Shown one piece after another: positions 54,001-64,000 of a DNA stretch of 64,000 bases. Source of the DNA: Nematopogon swammerdamellus (taxonomy: Eukaryota; Arthropoda; Insecta; Lepidoptera; Adelidae); assembly GCA_946902875.1 (NCBI GenBank), contig OX336343.1, positions 7,801,754-7,865,753 of the forward strand, read 5' to 3'. The stretch's first letter is position 1. Each line of letters starts with the position of its first letter. The notes beneath the pieces were generated by a model. It was given only the letters and a program-made list of their open reading frames with translations. It searched no databases and was not told the DNA's origin. A program made the position numbers and the translations under genes.

Positions 54001-57000
54001 GACTGGTGGTTTCCCCGCGTCCTAGTCAACGCAGACTAGCTGACGAGGGCTTGAAGCGAGCCGAAACGTGAAGCATGCGCGGGAAATTTAGAGTGGCCAC
54101 TCGCTAGTCACGGCCTCGATTAATACCCTCCTCTACTGCCGATGGGCCCGGATATGTTCGGTGAAGCCATCGCAAGCTTAGATCCACACCTTCCTTGGGG
54201 CTGGGAAATAAGGTTTAGATGGTATGCACATCACTGGTTATAATGAACATTAATGTATTTCGTATAAATACTTCTTTCAATACTTACCTATACATAGTGA
54301 TTAATGAATACTATAATGAAGATTATCAAACTCCATGAAGAAGAAAACCTATGTTATGTAATGATTTCGTGGTTATTGGTTGTGAAGTTGTTGACTCACA
54401 AGTAGAGGATGCTCCACTCAGCGGCGACTCCTGGTCCTGAATATTGGGTTGGCTCTGGCTAAGGATTTTTTTTTCATAATTTCATAACTTAGGTACCTAC
54501 GCGTTAATTTATTTCTACCACAATGAGTTCAAAAACTGAAAGATGATTACGTTACGTTACGTTATATATAGGTACCTACTGGTTGTGTCAAAGCTGTCGA
54601 GGTGCAGCCGACAACAGCGACGTCTCCTCTGGCACAACGACGACGAGACAGGCACACAAGCTTGAATTGTTACATTTTATTTGTACATGAAGTCCACTCT
54701 TCGTTCCACAGACAAGAAATTTTCGATGACTCGATCGTGAAAATCTTCTTTATTCCTCAATTTTGTTAGCAACTCTTTTTCCACAGATATGTAAGAGTGC
54801 CAAATTACTGAGTCTCTCTTGTCCTTGAGTGCTCCGTAGATAGCTCGGTAGTAGTTTGCCATTATAATTACCAATAAATCACTTTAAATTTAACAACACT
54901 GCACAGGATTCATCCATACAAAGTCCATACCTACATAACGGAATATATGCAGCTATCAACTCGCGAGCCAATGCGCACACACACGCGCACACAACACACC
55001 TAGCCTAGCTCGCTAGTCGCATCGCATCGCACGTCGCACAGCACAAGAATACTCGTCGTGTGGACGCAGCGCGCACACACCCGCACACGCAACACACACA
55101 CCTAGCTCGCTCGCTAGCTCGCTCTACTCGCTACCGCGTCACTAAATGCACTCCCCGCTGCGCCAACTCGAAAGGCTGATCAGCGGGTCCACGCGGGACG
55201 GGGGGGACATCGGTCGCTTCCGCCTTGTATGGAATACGATGGCGCTTCAAAATGTAGCCAACCGGCCAATGCATGCCTTGATGTGTCGTCATTCGTCGTC
55301 GCCCGCGTTTGACGCGCGCGAAATTTCAAATTATGTAACGGGTACGGGATTGACGTTTTATCTTATTAATCGTGGATTATATGACATAAATAATATAACT
55401 CCGAAATTTTTTCACATTTATTTTAGCCTGATACTTCTGTATTAATGGTGTCATTCATTTTATTTGGTTTGGCGGCGCCAACCTCGCCAACTGAGAGGAG
55501 TCGCCGCTGGCTCCACTTCATGGAAGAGTTCGGGTGTCAGAGTACCTCCACAGTGAGCTTCGGATTACCCACTACACTAGACAGCTTAGGCGCTTTGAAA
55601 AGTGCCTTAAGTATGTTAGGCGGTTTACAAAGTGCTTATATAAATTAGGCACATTACGAAGTGCCTAGATGTTGTCTAAGTGCTTTAAAAATACCTAGAC
55701 AGCTAGGCGCTTTAACAAGTGCCTATATAAATTAGGCACATTACAAACTGCCTACATAAATTAGGCACATTACAAAGTGCCTAAGTGTTGTCTGAGTGCA
55801 TTAAAAAATACCTAGACAGCTTAGGCGCTTTACAGAGTGCCTAGATTACTTAGGCGCCTTACAAAGTGCCTAGATTACTTAGGTGCTTTACATTTAATTG
55901 CCTAGATATTGTTTAGGCGCTCTACACAGTGCTAAGTCAAGTTTCACGGTGCTTTAGAAAATGGTGAAGTTTTTAATAATACTAAGGTTCAGTTTAGGTT
56001 AGGTTGGGTTAGGTGCGTTTTAGTTTTGTAATCATAACCTAACCTATAATCCTATTCCTTAGGCTTATTAAACACTTGCATTTTATTAGGGCACCTCAAA
56101 CGAGGCCTCACTAAGCAGTTTGCTTACTACACACTACAAATAAAAGGAAGGGGTTTATGTCAATGTGCTAAATTCACAGTCGTCATACTATTTTTATTTC
56201 CTGGAGGGTTTTTGTCAGCCTCGATAGCTCAGTGGTGCAGACAGTCAACTGTCGCTATTGAATGTTAAGCAACGCTAGGTGCGGTCAGAACTTGGATGGG
56301 TGACCGCTGACCGTTGGAGGCTGACCGAGGTTCGGATTCCTCGTAAAACTGTAGGAGGTCCCTTCCCTCCTAATCTTACTTGGTAGTAGGGTTTAACCCG
56401 CCCGGGTTGGTACCACCGCACTGAATGAAACGTCGGTCTAAACGGCTATGTAAATAGTTTGTGTTTTCCGACCAGTTCAGTGTAGCCGGCGCGATCAAAG
56501 GGGGAAGCACTGACATGGCACCTAGTTCACCCGGTGTTATGGGCTGACATCACGGACGTTGTAGGTGATGTAGCCAACCGTGTCAGTTTCCATAAAAAAA
56601 AAAACACCCTTGATATTGGCTCACAACACCTCGGTGAACTAGGTGCCGTGTCAGTGCTTCTTTTTGGTTGTGCTGGCCACACTGAACAATGAAAATAAAA
56701 CATTCTCACTTTCTCCTATGCTCCTTGGGCAGGCGGATGTCATTCTGCATTCGGACGTTAACCAAATCAGCCGGCGTGCCAACGAAACCGCCCGCCGCTC
56801 CTCCCAGCCCAGCCAGGCCCGCTGATGTGAGGAACGACAACGGCGAACCCTGCGTGCATACAGATCACTTAAACAACAAAACACAGACACTTTGGACTGC
56901 TTTGTCGATTGGGTAGAGATTTTGAAATGACAGATCACTGTTCATAGTCATTTTGTAGAATGACTTTACTCATAATCGTTTGTGAAACTGTGCAGCTCGT

Positions 57001-60000
57001 CTTTTCAGGCTAAGCGGCTAAAGACAACAAGCCACATACTTTAATAATTAAATTATATCAAGCAATATATAATATGCACTTGTTATTGTACTTTCATAAA
57101 CAAGGCGTGTACTCCGGAGAAAAATTTAAATACACACATCAGCTTCAAGCTGTTAGTGCTATAAATCATTGTATAATAAGTGAGTTGTGAAATATTTGAT
57201 GAGAAAGATCAATTTGTAATTAACTTATATTTATTATAAAACTGCGAGTGAGACAGCAAAATGTAACTACTACATTAGTAGTTACATTTTGTAACCTTTG
57301 TAATCTTTGAAATTTATTACAAGAGAACTAAAAAAAGTCAGTCTGTCGGCATTAATGTATCCACTGCTGGACATACGCCTCTCCAATTTTCTTTCCATCT
57401 TCCTGGCTTTCAGCGGTATGGAACAACTGATTGCCTCCGACGTACTTAATGTCGTCGTCCCACCCGGCGGACGGTCCTCCCACACAGAACTAAACAAACT
57501 ACCTCAAACGTTGTGGATTGGATGGATGTAGAAGTTATTTTATTAGTGCATCGCTTAGCAATTTACATGTTACTTATGTATACAGCTGGGCGGGGTAAAG
57601 AAATCAAGTATTTCAATATAATTGAACCTTGAATATTGTAACCTGCACACATGTGTTGATATTCAATTATCATAGATTAAACGTAAGAAGGAAGGTGTGG
57701 ATGTAAGCTTGCGATGGCTTCACCGAACATATCCGGGCCCATCGGCAGTAGAGGAGGGTATTAATCGAGGCCGTGACTAGCGAGTGGCCACTCTAAATTT
57801 CCCGCGCATGCTTCACGTTTCGGCTCGCTTCAAGCCCTCGTCAGCTAGTCTGCGTTGACTAGGACGCGGGGAAACCACCAGTCCCGCTCTCGACCTCCCT
57901 CTCTCTACCTATCCATATTCTGTAGGATGCTTCCAGTGACGTTTTCGAAGCTCTCTCCATATATGAGCTTAGCGTCGATCTTGGGAGCCCTAGATTCTTG
58001 AAGAGACTGTAGAGCGACTTCGCTGGTAGTCCTCTTGCTCCGACTTCCACAGCGAAGAGATCTAAACCTTGTAATACCACGTAAAACTGTAGATTCATTC
58101 CCTCACCTTACTAGATGGTTGGGTTTAACCCAACCGGTTTGGTACCACCGCACTGAATGAAACGTTGGTCAAAGCGTTCCCTTCAATTTAGTGTAGCCGG
58201 CACAACACAGCACAAGTATAAAGAGAGCACAGTATAAATCGCCAATTACAATCTTCAGAAATGTATATTGGACTGTCTAAAAAACCGGCCAAGTGCGAGT
58301 CAAATTCGCGCACCGAGGGTTCCGTATCGCCATGTCATGGTCAGCGCCACTCACGCCATCTATGGCGTTATGAAATGCTTCATATTAGTTAAAATGTCTA
58401 AAAAATCTTTTCGGTAGATGGCTATGGATACACTTTTTAGTTTCTTCTATGGGAACCCCCGTGAATTTTTAACTTTTTCTTATTTTTATTATTTGTTGTT
58501 ATATCGATCATAATAACACATTCAGTGAAAATTTCAATGGGCTACCGTAGCGTAGGCTTAGTAATAGGGCCCCGTACCGGATACGGAACCCTAAAAACAG
58601 TAAAAACACTTACATCTTTTGGTTTAAATTGTTGCTTCGCAAGTTCGTATATGCCGAACCGTGCCATGGAGTAGGTGAGCTGGCGTAGCAGTGAGGCTGA
58701 TATGCCGTTGTATAGACCCATTATTCCTGTGAAAAAAAAATATACATATGAATACACATAGGTTGAATTAAAAATGTCCTCCCTTTTTTGAAGTTAGTTA
58801 AAAATATGAACAGTTTCAGTTACAATAATTTGATGGCATCATTTTACATCGAGATACATCACATACAGGCAATTAATGAACTGGCTAAATTGCGACCTTG
58901 AGACATACAATACTTTTCCTAATATACTACTTACTTACAATGTTTTTGTGTGAAAGTCGATGAACATAAATATATGCATGCATAATATCACATGTTGTAT
59001 CCCGACAATCGAGGTGAGCGTAATCGGTGTTGTGCTGCAAGAACTCTTGTTTATACAGCACAACACCGGCCACCATGTTTAGTAATATATTAGGACAAGA
59101 TAACTTATCAATCAATCAAGCAGCAAGTAAGATACGAAGACCCACCTGCTGCACGACTCGGTGGAAGAACCATGCCAAGGTGAGAAGAAAGAAAGAAAAA
59201 CGTTTATTCAGCTAAAACTATAAAATAACAAGCAAAATAACTTAGTCGCCTTTTACACATGCACGGGGAGAGATGCAGTGGGGGTATTTTTTTTAAGTAC
59301 CGGCCCTACACGGTTCACGTAGAGTACATACATAGATAGAATTCAAGCAAGCACTTTATTTGATTTAGAGGTAAATAAAACAATTAGGTACAACTAATTT
59401 TCCCTGCATAGTTCTAATTCAGCTGTTTTCAGATTCTTGACCGAGACTAAAGATTGCTTGCTTGACCATCTTGAGGGGATTTATTTTCTTATACCTACTG
59501 AAAGTATTGTAATTTTGTATTTAATGTTTAAAATAATTAATTTATATCGCATGTTTACTATGCTATCTCTGTGTGGCCAACAAGTGAAATAAAGAATTTG
59601 AAATTTGAAGTGTATCTTTTTTAATTTTTTTTATGTAATCCGGTATGGGTGGCTGAGTCGGAGGGGCCAAAGCGCATGCTCCAAGCCAGCCAATATCGAA
59701 GGAAGGTGCCATACCGGAGACTTCCCTGGATTGCTGGCTATACTGGACTAGAGGAGAACACAACCAAGGCTGCCATGCGGCCATCTTACATCCAGTACGG
59801 TGGTACCAATACAGTCGGCTACAATTTGAGCCTACCACCTAGTAAGGGGCAAGGGAAGGGACCTACAGTTTTACACCGGTTCCGAACAGTGAAGCAGCAG
59901 GTGTAGGTATGCACGTAATTTTTTTCATTATAAAAAACACATTGGTACACGCCGACCGGATTCGAACCGCGGACCTCTCGCACGAGAAGCCGATGCCCAA

Positions 60001-60989
60001 ACCACTTGGCCACCCGCCGCTTTGTATCAAATTGGCTCTTTCGGGCTCTGGCTTTCTCGTTACAATGTGAAATTCAAATTCCGCAACCAAGGGGGAGTCG
60101 ACACAGCCAAAATCACTTCTCGCAAACCCACGCTCAGTTAGGTGCCATGCCAGCAGATTTGCGGACTGTTGCTAAGCTGTCTAGCCTGTTAATACGATGA
60201 AGTTTGAAGACACATGTTCTGTCATTTATGAAACCCCTATATGTGAATTTTTTTTTTTTTTTTTTTTTATGGAAACTGACACGGTTGGCTACATCACCTA
60301 CAACATCCGTGATGTCAGCCCATAACACCGGGCGAACTTGGTGCCACGTCAGTGCTTCCCTTCGGTTGTGCCGGCTACACTGAACTGGACGGAAAACACA
60401 AACTATTTACATAGCCGTTTGGACCGACCTTTCATTCAGTGCGGTGGTACCAACCCGGGCGGGTTAAACCCTACCACCTAGTAATATAGAAGGGAATTAT
60501 ATCCCTTAGTCGCCTTTTACGACATACACGGGGAGAGATGCAGTGGGGCTATTCTTTTAAAGTACCGGCCCCACACGGTACAAGTCGCATAACGTGTTTT
60601 TTCCTGGAGAGTATCTCTCGCGTTTAAGGGGGGTGTTACTGTACCGTGATAACGCTTCTTCGTAGTCGGGCAAAAAGTAGAAACATAAAAATCAATCAAA
60701 AAGTAGAAACACAAAAATCAATCAAAAAGTAGAAACACAAAAATCAATAAGTGTTCTCGAAATAATACCTAACAATGTTTTCAAGCAGTCAGTAAACATT
60801 TTATAATAATGTTGTGCACGGACCCTGGCGCTTGAGTATGTTGCCGGTGAGGCTGACGATGGTGACTCCGCGGCCCTTCTGCGTCTGCATCTGCACCTTG
60901 AGCAGGTCAAGCGGGTGCGTGATGCACGCCGCACCCGCCGACGCCAACCCACCAAAGTACCAGCGCGACATGCGCTCGTTGTTCGCCAT
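51028..60989 (-). CDS. SLC25A10: Mitochondrial dicarboxylate carrier, 5 exons, 291 aa
   Basis: Exons on the minus strand: 60989-60824, 58726-58614, 56849-56710, 51936-51729, 51276-51028 (stop). All are in phase with GT/AG borders. The length fits the family (about 287 aa). The three carrier repeats each show the signature P-x-D/E-x-x-K/R: HPLDLLKVQMQ (about residues 25-35), TPADLVNVRMQ (118-128) and QPVDVLKTR (218-226). GTPADLVNVRMQND and FVFLEQLR near the C-terminus are close to known dicarboxylate carriers. The family exchanges malate or succinate for phosphate or sulfate across the inner mitochondrial membrane through six transmembrane helices. The start MANNERMSRWYFGGLAS matches the family start. 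Introns 1 to 4 are packed with SINEs, MITEs and an array. UCP or oxoglutarate carriers are less likely. Confidence 0.93.
51441..51588 (+). repeat. SINE family A, 3' part
   Basis: CAGTTTGTGTTTTCCATCC through GTCAGTTTCCATAAAAAAAA, between SLC25A10 exons 4 and 5. Confidence 0.8.
52475..53146. repeat. Family C repeat, split by a Harbinger MITE
   Basis: 52475-52643 matches 6360-6510 (GGTTTGGGGTTGGCTCTAGG, CCAGCTACCCCAGCCAGCC) and 53069-53146 matches 6518-6600 (TTAGTCGCCTTTTACGACAT). A CAA microsatellite follows. Confidence 0.7.
52644..53068. mobile_element. PIF/Harbinger-type MITE (425 bp)
   Basis: Ends GGGCGTTTTTGCACTTGCGA and complement of GGGCGTTTTTGCACCTGCGA, flanked by CTA (52641-52643) and TTA (53069-53071), a 3-bp TWA-like duplication with one change. 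The 6360-6600 copy shows the unoccupied site. The interior is full of TCGTGTCGTG motifs. Confidence 0.8.
53818..54200 (+). mobile_element. Retroelement-derived repeat, copy 1
   Basis: Encodes DLFAVEVGARGLPAKSLY and ERASKTSLEASYRIWIGR before a stop, then a conserved 3' segment (TGCTTCACGTTTCGGCTCG-type complement). It is an inverted copy of 57703-58063. The peptide resembles C-terminal ends often seen in invertebrate reverse-transcriptase ORFs. SLC25A10 intron 3. Confidence 0.7.
54677..54874 (-). CDS. Small hypothetical ORF, 65 aa
   Basis: ATG-initiated frame with MANYYRAIYGALKDKRDSV and FHDRVIENFLSVERRVDF. I do not recognise it. A loose resemblance to Harbinger transposase N-termini (basic segment, then NFL.V) is too weak to use. 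It lies in SLC25A10 intron 3, followed by a CA-rich, CpG-rich stretch (54960-55140) that could be a promoter or a transposon end. Confidence 0.2.
   Translation of the reverse strand: MVIIMANYYRAIYGALKDKRDSVIWHSYISVEKELLTKLRNKEDFHDRVIENFLSVERRVDFMYK
55586..55935. repeat. 12-unit palindromic minisatellite, about 29-bp period
   Basis: Units start near 55586, 55616, 55645, 55676, 55702, 55732, 55760, 55792, 55820, 55849, 55879 and 55912. Each is a degenerate palindrome near AGGCACWTTACAAAGTGCCT, joined by short AT-rich linkers. SLC25A10 intron 3. Confidence 0.85.
56217..56604 (+). repeat. SINE family A, full length, with composite tRNA/5S-like head
   Basis: In order: TAGCTCAGTGG (perfect tRNA A box), AATGTTAAGCAACGCTAGG and CTTGGATGGGTGACCGC (5S rRNA internal promoter-like), GGTTCGGATTCC (B-box-like), the shared core and the poly-A tail. 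About 105 bp from SLC25A10 exon 3. Confidence 0.85.
56610..56692 (-). repeat. SINE family A fragment
   Basis: GGTGAACTAGGTGCCGTGTC through CACACTGAACAATG, in reverse next to the previous copy, ending about 17 bp from SLC25A10 exon 3. Confidence 0.65.
57257..57291. repeat. Perfect 16-bp inverted repeat with 3-nt loop
   Basis: CAAAATGTAACTACTA and its exact complement around CAT. SLC25A10 intron 2. Confidence 0.9.
57343..57483 (-). pseudogene. RTE-like LINE 3' fragment
   Basis: Minus-strand counterpart of the 32090-32225 segment (complement of GTGGGACGACGACATTAAGT, GGAGAGGCGTATGTCCAGCA). Non-functional. Confidence 0.7.
57703..58063 (-). mobile_element. Retroelement-derived repeat, copy 2 (inverted)
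   Basis: Near-identical inverted partner of 53818-54200. The minus frame again gives DLFAVEVGARGLPAKSLY. SLC25A10 intron 2. Confidence 0.75.
58080..58207 (+). repeat. SINE family A, internal fragment
   Basis: CGTAAAACTGTAGATTC, the core (CTAGATGGTTGGGTTTAACC) and TTTAGTGTAGCCGGCACAAC, without tail. Confidence 0.7.
58277..58600 (+). repeat. Common lepidopteran-type repeat, family D, full copy
   Basis: Starts AAAAACCGGCCAAGTGCGAG and ends CCGGATACGGAACCCTAAAA. Other copies at 8325-9020 (split) and 38657-38701 (fragment). It ends 14 bp before SLC25A10 exon 2's donor side. Confidence 0.75.
59049..59320 (-). repeat. Interspersed repeat, family E
   Basis: CAGCACAACACCGGCCACCA, CTGCTGCACGACTCGGTGG and CGGGGAGAGATGCAGTGGG; reverse of 63647-63869. 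Confidence 0.65.
59625..60021 (-). repeat. tRNA-derived SINE, family B, full length
   Basis: T-rich end, TGTAATCCGGTATGGGTGG, core in reverse and complement of the tRNA-like head (GACCGGATTCGAACCGCGG, CCACTTGGCCACCCG). SLC25A10 intron 1. Confidence 0.85.
60090..60200 (-). mobile_element. Fragment of the LINE found in Gypsy pol
   Basis: Shares CCACGCTCAGTTAGGTGCC and the TGTTAATACG region with 45480-45570. Confidence 0.55.
60248..60582 (-). repeat. SINE family A, full length
   Basis: About 20 T, then ATGGAAACTGACACGGTTGG through the core (CCCTACCACCTAGTAATA) to CCGGCCCCACACGGTAC. It has the same non-5S head as 32787-33111. SLC25A10 intron 1. Confidence 0.85.
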
Positions 60990-61075
60990 CCTGCCCCCTG
61001 TTAAACCATCCACACACACACACACATACCTTATAGGTACTCTTCACATTTATAAAATGTAATGAATAAATATAT

Positions 61076-61464
61076 ACAACGTGTCCCAAAACTCAACGTC
61101 AAGCGGGAACCAGGGAGTAGGCCAGTTTATGACTACCCAGGGAAAAATATAAAAAAAAATCTGAGTCATTTGTTTTTTATGATAATATGAGCTAAACATT
61201 GAAAATTTACATTTTAGGTACTACGAATACAAATTAGCAAATATAATTGTTAAAATTTTTATATTGGAAGCCTAAATAACTCTTCTATTGATAACCTATC
61301 CCAAATAAAACCAGATGGCCTGTAGTTTAAAAAAAAAAAAAAATTCAGTTAAGTACATTTTTTTCTAAAACAATAAATGACTCCGATTTTTTTTTTCCCC
61401 TCGCTAGTCATAAACTGGCCTACTCCCTGGTTCCCGCTTGACGTTGAGTTTTGGAACACGTTGT
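61076..61464. mobile_element. MITE with about 60-bp inverted ends, upstream of SLC25A10
   Basis: ACAACGTGTCCCAAAACTCA at the left and the near-exact complement at the right, continuing through GGGAACCAGGGAGTAGGCC. AT-rich centre. It begins 87 bp before the SLC25A10 start codon. Confidence 0.8.
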
Positions 61465-61637
61465 TTATTGTTTTATTTTATTTAGTTTCATCTTTTTTGG
61501 AACGAAGTTCCTTATCGCATGTTACACTCCAGACACTTGGCGAGTGAGAGCCAGTCTGAAAAAAGTGTAAGACTTCGACCGTCACGACACTTTTGCTGTA
61601 GTATGTGTGTTTGTGTGTTTACAAGCGTATGTCTATG

Positions 61638-61770
61638 TATGGAAGGTGTGGATCTAAGCTTGCGATGATTCACCGAACATATCCGGGCCCATCGGCAGTA
61701 GAGGAGGGTATTAATCGAGGCCGGGACTAGCGAGTGGCTAGTCCCGGCCTCGATTAATACCCTCCTCTAC
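61638..61770. repeat. Fragment of the 57703 repeat ending in a 33-bp palindrome
   Basis: 61642-61737 matches 57691-57790. Then 61738-61770 is the exact complement of 61698-61730 around CGAGTGG, so the end has folded back on itself. Confidence 0.85.
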
Positions 61771-63646
61771 TACTACTATATTACTGCAGTATAGACGTAA
61801 TAATTTTTTTGTTATTTTAATTTAATTACTCACAAACATTGTTAATTTATTTAATTGTGCCTGTTATTTAACACATACATAATATATATAGCGAAAGGAA
61901 CTTCGTTCCAACCGGGTGTCCCACGACACCTCTCATCTTTTTAATTTATAACTGTGTGTCTACTAGAATTAGTGCAAGCAAACCAGTACTTAACTTACAA
62001 TGTTTCATTATTTTCAAAATGTCTGTGGCTGTGCCCTAAAGTTCAAAAGAAGATTAGACACATTGTAATATTTTTATTGTAATCATAAATTTACACTGTG
62101 CAGCGCCGTCACTGGATATTTGGCAGTAATAAACAAAGTTACTATTTGTTTAGTTGCCACAAATAAAAGAAGAAGAAGAACCTTATACTCTATGCACATT
62201 ATTATAGCTATAGGCATTTACCCCTGTACCTAATTTAATATGTATGTATATATAATATGTTGAATTGTGGTAAAAGCCAAAGTTTTGTACCAAATTTATC
62301 GACAGAAAATTGTATTTCACCACTGAGACAATGTATGCTATAATATTGGTTGATTAATAAATGCTAAATGTAAACAACATTTCAAGGAAATAAGCACATC
62401 ATGTGAGTATTGCTGTAATTCTAGAATTTATAATCTAAGTGTTAAAATATATACCTGCCGGAGCACTTTGTTGTTATTGGTTAATTGCCGTTCAAAACTA
62501 ATGCAATTAGTGGATCACACACACACGCCGGCCATGCACCAGTAACAACCTGGATGGAAGTGTTCCTCCATTATTTTTTTCAATAGAATTGTCAAGTTCT
62601 AATAAAATAGTATGACAACGGAGGACGCTGATGATGTAGACTGGAGAGGCTGGGTTCTGAGATACCGAGTTCTTAATTGGGACATTCTACTGTTAAATTG
62701 GGTGCTCCCGCTCCAGACTCCAGATTGAGAACAACGTGCCGCGAGATCGGATCGGCCGCAAAAAGAAGGAATGTCAATGTCAAAGTTCATTCGTTCGTCA
62801 GCTGATTGATAAGAAATACCTGCGTTCTATGATTCACGTCACGTGCATTCGTTTGGACTTGAATCAGTGTCAGCGCAATTTTGATGATTCGTTTACAATG
62901 TAATTCATAGGTGTAGCTCTTTGCGCAAGGTATTAATTCCTTATTATTTACGAATTTATCGCATGTTTGAATAAACAAAATTATTATTTTTAATAATACT
63001 TTCTGTACGAAAATTTACAAAGGTTTGTTCTACCAGCACTTAATAAACGTCAAAGTCAAACTGTCAAAATCAATGTCATGCGTGTCAATACTGTCATTGT
63101 CACGCATGCACGCACACCCCTCTCCGCACGTGTTCCGTCCGTCCCTCCCGCCGCGCCGGCAAAGCCCGGCCGAGGGCCGAGACGAGTGAACGAAAAGTGA
63201 GTGGTTGGTTGGAATGAGAGTGTCAGTAAACATTTAAAACCTAAGAGCTCATTCAATCGTGTTTGATACAACTTACGTTTTTACTCTCGGCAGTCGTTTA
63301 TTGCCAACGTAGCACAAGGTAACAACACTAAACTAGCCTAACCTAATATTTTAGTCCCTGTATATAATTCCATGATAATTTTATCGCACCGGCGGCGAGC
63401 GTCTTCGAGTAACCGCCGCCGTGGCGCGACTGACGTGACGACGGTCGTTATCATATCACCTCCCGGCGACCGACGATCTTGTCACGGTCGTCATTACGAG
63501 AGCATTCAAGAGGGGCTCGAGTGACTTATGTAGGTACATGTAAACTGGTTTTTGTGACACGACCGGAGCAAAAGTCCAGATGAATTCAATGACTTGCACC
63601 AAATGGTCAGTTATGTAACTTGTTCGAATATGATTATTATTATGTA
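61771..63646. other. Upstream region of SLC25A10, no gene recognised
   Basis: AT-rich, with a LINE 3' UTR piece at 62028-62070. 63050-63190 and 63385-63480 are CpG-rich and may be promoter DNA of SLC25A10 or of a neighbour beyond the window. Small open frames here have no recognisable motifs. Confidence 0.4.
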
Positions 63647-63869
63647 CCGTGTGGAGTCGGTAGGTACTTGAAAATAATAGCCCCACTACATCTCTCCCCG
63701 TGCATGTCGTAAAAGGCGACTATAGGATAAGGACAAGATGCCGTGCTAAAGGGCAACAGAATAGCCACCTCTCACCTTAGCGCGGTCCTTCCACCGAGTC
63801 ATGCAGCAGGTGGGTCTTCGTGCCTTACTTGCTGCTTGATAGTTATCTTGTCCTAATCCAGCAGTTGCC
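63647..63869 (+). repeat. Interspersed repeat, family E, longest copy
   Basis: TACCGTGTGGAGTCGG, CATGTCGTAAAAGGCGACT, GTCATGCAGCAGGTGGGTC and TTATCTTGTCC. The first part also serves as the head of some family A SINE copies. Confidence 0.65.
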
Positions 63870-64000
63870 CCCGTAATATTTTTAACTGACATAAGGGGGT
63901 TATTCTATATGTGAAACTAAACAACTTCTGTGAAGAAAAACAGTTTTTTGAAACAAAAAAAAAATTTTTTTTCCACAAAAATTTTAAATACCTATTCTCA

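Noticed and set aside
55586..55935. CRISPR-like array
   Set aside because: The units are degenerate and palindromic, linkers are similar to each other rather than unique spacers, the genome is an insect and there are no cas genes.
56250..56320. 5S rRNA gene
   Set aside because: Only the internal promoter-like part resembles 5S; it is embedded in a SINE head that also occurs at 40028.

Overview
The window looks like nuclear DNA of a lepidopteran insect (moth or butterfly). It is AT-rich, with TACCTACC tracts, intron-rich conserved metazoan genes, and a dense load of insect-type transposons and SINEs. There are no bacterial-style operons, rRNA genes or CRISPR arrays. Three host genes can be assembled exon by exon with in-phase GT/AG junctions. 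They are PSMD10/gankyrin (+, 1186-5291, 4 exons, 223 aa), a diacylglycerol kinase of the epsilon type (+, 28787-48315, 12 exons, 515 aa) and a mitochondrial dicarboxylate carrier SLC25A10 (-, 60989-51028, 5 exons, 291 aa).

Layout. 1-5.8 kb: PSMD10 with SINE and LINE fragments in its introns. 6-14.3 kb: a decaying PIF/Harbinger transposon whose DDE transposase (-) and MADF-BESS protein (+) genes are interlocked, each with coding exons inside the other's intron. It is invaded by a hAT element, itself carrying a repeat that carries a SINE. 14.3-20.5 kb: a small foldback MITE, a 63-bp LINE tail, and two tandem copies of a 1.3-kb TA-flanked element, the first split by a 2.94-kb hAT element. 21.5-22.7 kb: a Transib-like element with internal tandem repeats. 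22.7-28.7 kb: a near-complete non-LTR retrotransposon with one stop in ORF2, ending 111 bp before the DGK start codon. 28.8-48.3 kb: the DGK gene, whose introns hold an ACTCGAG-rich element, RTE and SINE copies, a third hAT, a foldback MITE, a deleted mariner and a very young Gypsy element with a LINE inserted in its pol. 48.3-61 kb: intergenic DNA, then SLC25A10, whose introns hold a Harbinger MITE, an inverted repeat pair, a 12-unit palindromic minisatellite and many SINEs. 61-64 kb: MITEs and repeat fragments upstream of SLC25A10.

The three host genes act in different processes (proteasome assembly, lipid signalling, mitochondrial transport) and nothing suggests a shared function. The main interest is in the mobile DNA: two SINE families that share a core but have different heads (one a tRNA-like/5S-rRNA-like composite), a Transib-like element with RSS-like ends, several perfect palindromes with tiny loops, and the 29-bp palindromic array. 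I did not find a clearly new multi-gene system. All family assignments come from reading motifs by eye, without database searches.
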